Source of the DNA: Bacilli bacterium
Lineage (GTDB): Bacteria; Bacillota_I; Bacilli_A; RF39; UBA660
DNA length: 9,570 nucleotides
NCBI GenBank assembly: GCA_017470045.1
Contig: JAFUFG010000174.1
Location: forward strand, 1-9,570
Direction of reading: 5' to 3'
Part shown: positions 7,606 through 9,570 of the stretch, one piece after another
Position numbering within the stretch: position 1 is the stretch's first letter
Layout of the letters: the number at the start of each line of letters is the position of its first letter
Notes under the pieces: generated by a model
Told to the model about the DNA's origin: nothing
Seen by the model: only the letters and a program-made list of their open reading frames with translations
The model's database searches: none
Translations under genes and position numbers: made by a program

Positions 7606-7947
7606 CTATTTTTCTTCCTGATTCCATTTTTTTATAATGTTTTCTTTTTTAAAACTCCTTGCTTTTCTTAATTCGTCATAGGTGGAGATTTTTCCTTCTA
7701 ATGAACGATAGATAGTATCTGCTCCTAGGAATGAAAATAATCCTGTCCACAGGCTCATTGGAAAGGAAATCGTTGTGAATGACATACAAAAGATTATACT
7801 AAATAAAATATTCACAATGAGAGAGTATAAAACTAAGTAATTTTTTGTTTTCCACAAGACTTTTGTCTTCTGTACAAAAGCACATGTAATTGTACTTAGA
7901 GCTAATGATACCAATAAAAATTCTCGTAATTCTTCCATGCTAATCAT
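7606..7947 (-). CDS. Small three-helix membrane protein, holin-like
   Basis: This 113-aa protein has three predicted membrane helices (about 9-25, 37-57 and 61-80) and a charged, lysine-rich C-terminal tail of about 30 residues. The third helix ends in the motif GADTIY (75-80), followed by SLEGK. Size, helix count and a polar tail resemble phage holins, which form membrane lesions to release lysins, but no phage gene is nearby and the likeness is one of architecture. The start ATG at 7947 is supported by AGGAGGTG at 7959-7952. The gene sits between the rpsI terminator and the essC promoter, on the same strand as both. It could be a stray phage-derived gene, a small housekeeping membrane protein, or an accessory to secretion. 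Its promoter is not clear. Function unassigned. Confidence 0.7.
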   Translation of the reverse strand: MISMEELREFLLVSLALSTITCAFVQKTKVLWKTKNYLVLYSLIVNILFSIIFCMSFTTISFPMSLWTGLFSFLGADTIYRSLEGKISTYDELRKARSFKKENIIKKWNQEEK

Positions 7948-7970
7948 ATAGCACCTCCTATAATACTCTA

Positions 7971-7992
7971 TGTGAATAAAATTTTTTTCACA
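7971..7992. promoter_or_regulatory. Operator-like near-perfect palindrome upstream of the holin-like gene
   Basis: A 22-bp near-perfect palindrome has outer arms TGTGAA and TTCACA and the centre AAAATTTT, with one mismatched pair. It lies 12 bases upstream of the ribosome binding site of the 113-aa membrane protein gene. It could be a repressor site or an mRNA hairpin. The long AT core makes chance occurrence possible in DNA this AT-rich. Confidence 0.25.
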
Positions 7993-7994
7993 AG

Positions 7995-8022
7995 AAAAAA
8001 GCCCTATTTCTAGAGCTTTTTT
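7995..8022 (-). terminator. Intrinsic terminator with GAAA tetraloop
   Basis: Read on the minus strand, AAAAAAGCTCTA pairs with TAGGGCTTTTTT across a GAAA tetraloop, giving a 12-bp stem with one G-U pair that ends in six Us. It lies downstream of the rpsI terminator and upstream of the holin-like gene. It may be a back-up for rpsI, or an attenuator before the membrane protein gene. On the plus strand one pair becomes a C-A mismatch, so it is better suited to the minus strand. Confidence 0.75.
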
Positions 8023-8078
8023 AGATTAAAATATAAGTAGTTTTTTCATAAATTTAATAATTTTCTTTTTCTTGAAAT

Positions 8079-8103
8079 AAAAAACTCGCATAATGCGAGT
8101 TTT
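8079..8103 (-). terminator. Intrinsic terminator of the rplM-rpsI operon
   Basis: Read on the minus strand, AAAACTCGCA and TGCGAGTTTT form a perfect 10-bp stem with a three-base loop (TTA), followed by an uninterrupted run of Us. It starts about 20 bases after the rpsI stop codon and is a strong canonical rho-independent terminator. Confidence 0.9.
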
Positions 8104-8122
8104 GATTGATTGAAACTGTAAA

Positions 8123-8542
8123 TTAACGTTTTGAGAATTGTGGTGCACGACGTGCTTTCTTTAAACCTGGTTTCTTACGTTCTTTCTTACGAGAATCTCT
8201 TGTAATGAATCCTTCAGCTTTTAGAACTTTTCTGAATGAATTTTCTGAATCAGCTGGAGTGTTAGCATCATAAGCAAGTAATGCTCTTGTGATACCTAAA
8301 CGGATAGCTCCAGTTTGTCCTGAGAATCCTCCACCAGTAACTTTTGCATCAACGTCAAACATTTCTCTAGTGTTTGTAACATCTAATGGTTGAGTTAAAT
8401 CCATAACTAATACTTCGAAAGGTAAATAGTCATGAACATCTTTTCCATTAACAGTAATTTTTCCTTTTCCTGGAGTTAATGTAACACGAGCTACACTTGT
8501 TTTTCTATGTCCAGTTCCAGTATATTTCTTATCTTTTGCCAT
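8123..8542 (-). CDS. rpsI: 30S ribosomal protein S9
   Basis: The 139-aa protein is S9 of the small ribosomal subunit, whose C-terminal tail reaches the P-site tRNA. It begins with [14 protein letters not shown], carries the family signature [19 protein letters not shown] from residue 70, has a basic C-terminal third, and ends in the invariant QFSKR. The length is slightly above the ~130 aa usual in Bacilli, owing to a few extra N-terminal residues and small insertions. The ATG at 8542 is preceded by AGGAGG at 8558-8553, which overlaps the rplM stop codon, so the two genes are probably translationally coupled. The order rplM then rpsI is the near-universal bacterial arrangement. Confidence 0.98.
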   Translation of the reverse strand: MAKDKKYTGTGHRKTSVARVTLTPGKGKITVNGKDVHDYLPFEVLVMDLTQPLDVTNTREMFDVDAKVTGGGFSGQTGAIRLGITRALLAYDANTPADSENSFRKVLKAEGFITRDSRKKERKKPGLKKARRAPQFSKR

Positions 8543-8556
8543 AACTTAAAACCCTC

Positions 8557-8988
8557 CTACTTAACTTCTAGCACTTCTGGTTTTTGTGCTTGTTGTTTAT
8601 GTTCATTTCCAGCATAAACAAATAATTTCTTAGCCATTTGTCTTCCTAATCTATTATGTGGAAGCATTCCTTTAACAGCTCTTTCGATCATTTCTACTGG
8701 ATATTCTTCTCTCATTGTTCTAGCAGTTCTTTCTCTTAAACCACCAGTGTATTGAGAGTGATTGTAATACATCTTATCATCTAACTTATTACCAGTTAAA
8801 TTTACTTTTTGAGCATTGATGATAATGATGTTATCTCCACAATCAATATGTGGAGTGTAAGTTGGTTTGTTCTTACCACGTAAGTATGTAGCTGCTAATG
8901 TAGCAACACGACCTAAAGATTTTCCTTCAGCATCGATAACATACCATTTACGTTCAACAGTTTCTTTCTTTTGCATATAACTATTCAT
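8557..8988 (-). CDS. rplM: 50S ribosomal protein L13
   Basis: The 143-aa protein is L13, an early-assembling large-subunit protein that binds 23S rRNA. Visible hallmarks are [18 protein letters not shown] near the N terminus, [16 protein letters not shown] (44-59), [11 protein letters not shown], and the signature [15 protein letters not shown] (104-118). The length is normal for the family. ATG 8988 is chosen because AAGGAG at 9002-8997 lies eight bases upstream; a later in-frame Met5 has no such site. It heads the rplM-rpsI operon and follows a structured leader that may serve autoregulation by L13. Confidence 0.98.
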   Translation of the reverse strand: MNSYMQKKETVERKWYVIDAEGKSLGRVATLAATYLRGKNKPTYTPHIDCGDNIIIINAQKVNLTGNKLDDKMYYNHSQYTGGLRERTARTMREEYPVEMIERAVKGMLPHNRLGRQMAKKLFVYAGNEHKQQAQKPEVLEVK

Positions 8989-8996
8989 AATTTTTT

Positions 8997-9063
8997 CTCC
9001 TTAATCCTATTAAATTAGACTTTCCCAGGGTCTAATTTATGTGGGGATATCGAATGTACCGAT
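8997..9063 (-). promoter_or_regulatory. Structured 5' leader of rplM, candidate L13 leader
   Basis: The untranslated leader of rplM contains a perfect 10-bp hairpin: TAAATTAGAC and its complement at 9011-9020 and 9030-9039, with a nine-base loop reading CCTGGGAAA in the RNA. Upstream lie ATCG/CGAT arms that could form a small helix, and a UCCC that could pair with GGGA in the loop. An L13 leader is a known cis-regulatory RNA class in Firmicutes; location and size agree, but I have not matched its consensus. The ribosome binding site is at the 3' end. Confidence 0.6.
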
Positions 9064-9067
9064 TAAA

Positions 9068-9096
9068 ATTATACTAAATAACAAAAGAAAAATCAA
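9068..9096 (-). promoter_or_regulatory. Promoter of rplM-rpsI
   Basis: On the minus strand, TTGATT (9096-9091) lies 17 bases upstream of a consensus TATAAT (9073-9068). Transcription would start near 9061-9063, just before the structured leader. The -35 box lies within the 3' arm of the preceding gene's terminator hairpin. Confidence 0.75.
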
Positions 9097-9115
9097 TACT
9101 TTTTATTGATTTTTC
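9080..9115 (-). terminator. Intrinsic terminator of the 109-aa gene
   Basis: GAAAAATCAATA (9087-9098) and its exact complement (9104-9115) form a 12-bp stem with a five-base loop. On the minus strand it is followed by TTTTGTT. It begins eight bases after the stop codon of the 109-aa gene. The stem is AT-rich but uninterrupted. Confidence 0.7.
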
Positions 9116-9122
9116 AATGTTT

Positions 9123-9452
9123 TTAAGCCTTTTTTACAAATTGTTTTGCTTTTTCTTCTGTAGGCAATTCAAATGATTTATTTTCTAATTTTTCAATCAT
9201 CTCAGCTAATTGTTGATCACTTAAAGAATCCACAAAACTAATAGATTGTTTTGCGTTTGAATATTCCTTACTTTTTGCGTGTCCACTTGCATTCGAAATG
9301 GTTGAAGAAATACCACTTGCGATACTTGTTGCAGCTACTTTTACTGCTCTATCTTTGTGGAACTCTCTTCCTTCATCTACATAATTTGTAACTGCTGTTG
9401 ATGTTACACTTGCTGATGCAAGTGATGTATAAACTCCGATATATGTTGTCAT
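9123..9452 (-). CDS. Unrecognised 109-aa protein
   Basis: I do not recognise this protein. The N-terminal two thirds (about residues 1-60) are rich in Ser, Ala, Thr and Val with few charges, apart from a charged segment DEGREFHKDRAVK at about 26-38, and include the small-residue run ATSIASGISSTISNASG. The C-terminal third looks like a soluble amphipathic helix (LSDQQLAEMIEKLENK) followed by a Lys-rich end. No cleavable signal peptide is convincing. The ATG at 9452 is preceded by AGGGGGGAAG at 9470-9461 and overlaps the stop of the upstream gene as ATGA, so the two belong to one operon. A terminator follows directly. The small-residue stretch might pack against a membrane or self-associate, but no function can be assigned. 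Confidence 0.7.
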   Translation of the reverse strand: MTTYIGVYTSLASASVTSTAVTNYVDEGREFHKDRAVKVAATSIASGISSTISNASGHAKSKEYSNAKQSISFVDSLSDQQLAEMIEKLENKSFELPTEEKAKQFVKKA

Positions 9453-9570
9453 ATTATTTTCTTCCCCCCTACCGTTTTTTGACTTTTATTATTTTGTCTT
9501 TCTCTTTGCATTTCTAATAAAAACTTTTTCATATTTTCTGCTTGTTCTGGTGTTTTTTTATTATTAATAA
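9449..9570 (-). CDS. 3' end of an unrecognised gene, cut by the window edge
   Basis: An open frame enters from the right edge and ends at TGA (9451-9449), giving the last 39 residues of a protein. They are charged and helical (PEQAENMKKFLLEMQRERQ) and end in a Lys/Gly-rich tail. The TGA overlaps the ATG of the 109-aa gene, and that gene's ribosome binding site is made from the codons for Val-Gly-Gly-Lys. The overlap and clean spacing support it as a real gene end. The fragment is too short to name a family. Confidence 0.6.
   Translation of the reverse strand, partial: INNKKTPEQAENMKKFLLEMQRERQNNKSQKTVGGKKII

Noticed and set aside
7965..7993. Promoter-like TTGTGA-17-TAGAGT upstream of the holin-like gene.
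   Set aside because: The predicted transcription start would fall inside the ribosome binding site at 7959-7952, which would remove it from the mRNA.
8026..8049. Micro-ORF on the minus strand encoding MKKLLIF between the two terminators, suggestive of a leader peptide.
   Set aside because: There is no ribosome binding site, it lies in AT-rich DNA where such ORFs arise easily, and it has no codon pattern suited to attenuation.

Overview
This window is chromosomal DNA from an AT-rich, low-GC Gram-positive bacterium of the Bacillota. Strong AGGAGG-type ribosome binding sites, a SpoIID-like gene, a Firmicutes-type EssC and Bacilli-like ribosomal proteins all fit this. TGA is used as a stop codon, for example in two ATGA overlaps, so the standard bacterial code applies. 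The sequence alone does not give a genus; an uncultured gut Bacilli or Erysipelotrichia-like lineage would fit.

Layout, left to right. (1) Positions 55-2171 on the plus strand hold a predicted zinc-dependent phospholipase C family protein and a divergent SpoIID/LytB-domain protein. (2) Positions 2168-7494 on the minus strand hold a compact four-gene operon with its own promoter: essC (type VII secretion ATPase with FHA, two membrane helices and FtsK/SpoIIIE domains), an EsaB/YukD ubiquitin-like gene, and two very small helical proteins (82 and 73 aa) whose genes overlap by ATGA. (3) Positions 7606-7947 on the minus strand encode a three-helix, holin-like membrane protein. (4) Positions 8079-9096 hold the rplM-rpsI ribosomal protein operon with promoter, structured leader and terminator. 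(5) Positions 9080-9570 hold an unrecognised 109-aa gene and, overlapping its start, the 3' end of another gene that runs off the window.

The region of most interest is the essC operon. It has the motor and the ubiquitin-like component of a T7SSb system. No EsaA, EssA, EssB or ordinary ~100-aa WXG100 protein is encoded here, and both sides are closed by unrelated genes. The two short helical proteins take the place where substrates or substrate partners would be expected. This may be a reduced or alternative type VII-like export system; that is an inference from gene content.

The DNA is very tightly packed. Stop codons are merged into ribosome binding sites at three junctions. Gene ends lie inside terminator hairpins at two places, one of them a perfect palindrome shared by two convergent genes. 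The rplM -35 box lies inside the preceding terminator. No intergenic stretch exceeds 300 bases, and I saw no tRNA, rRNA, CRISPR array, insertion sequence or attachment site.
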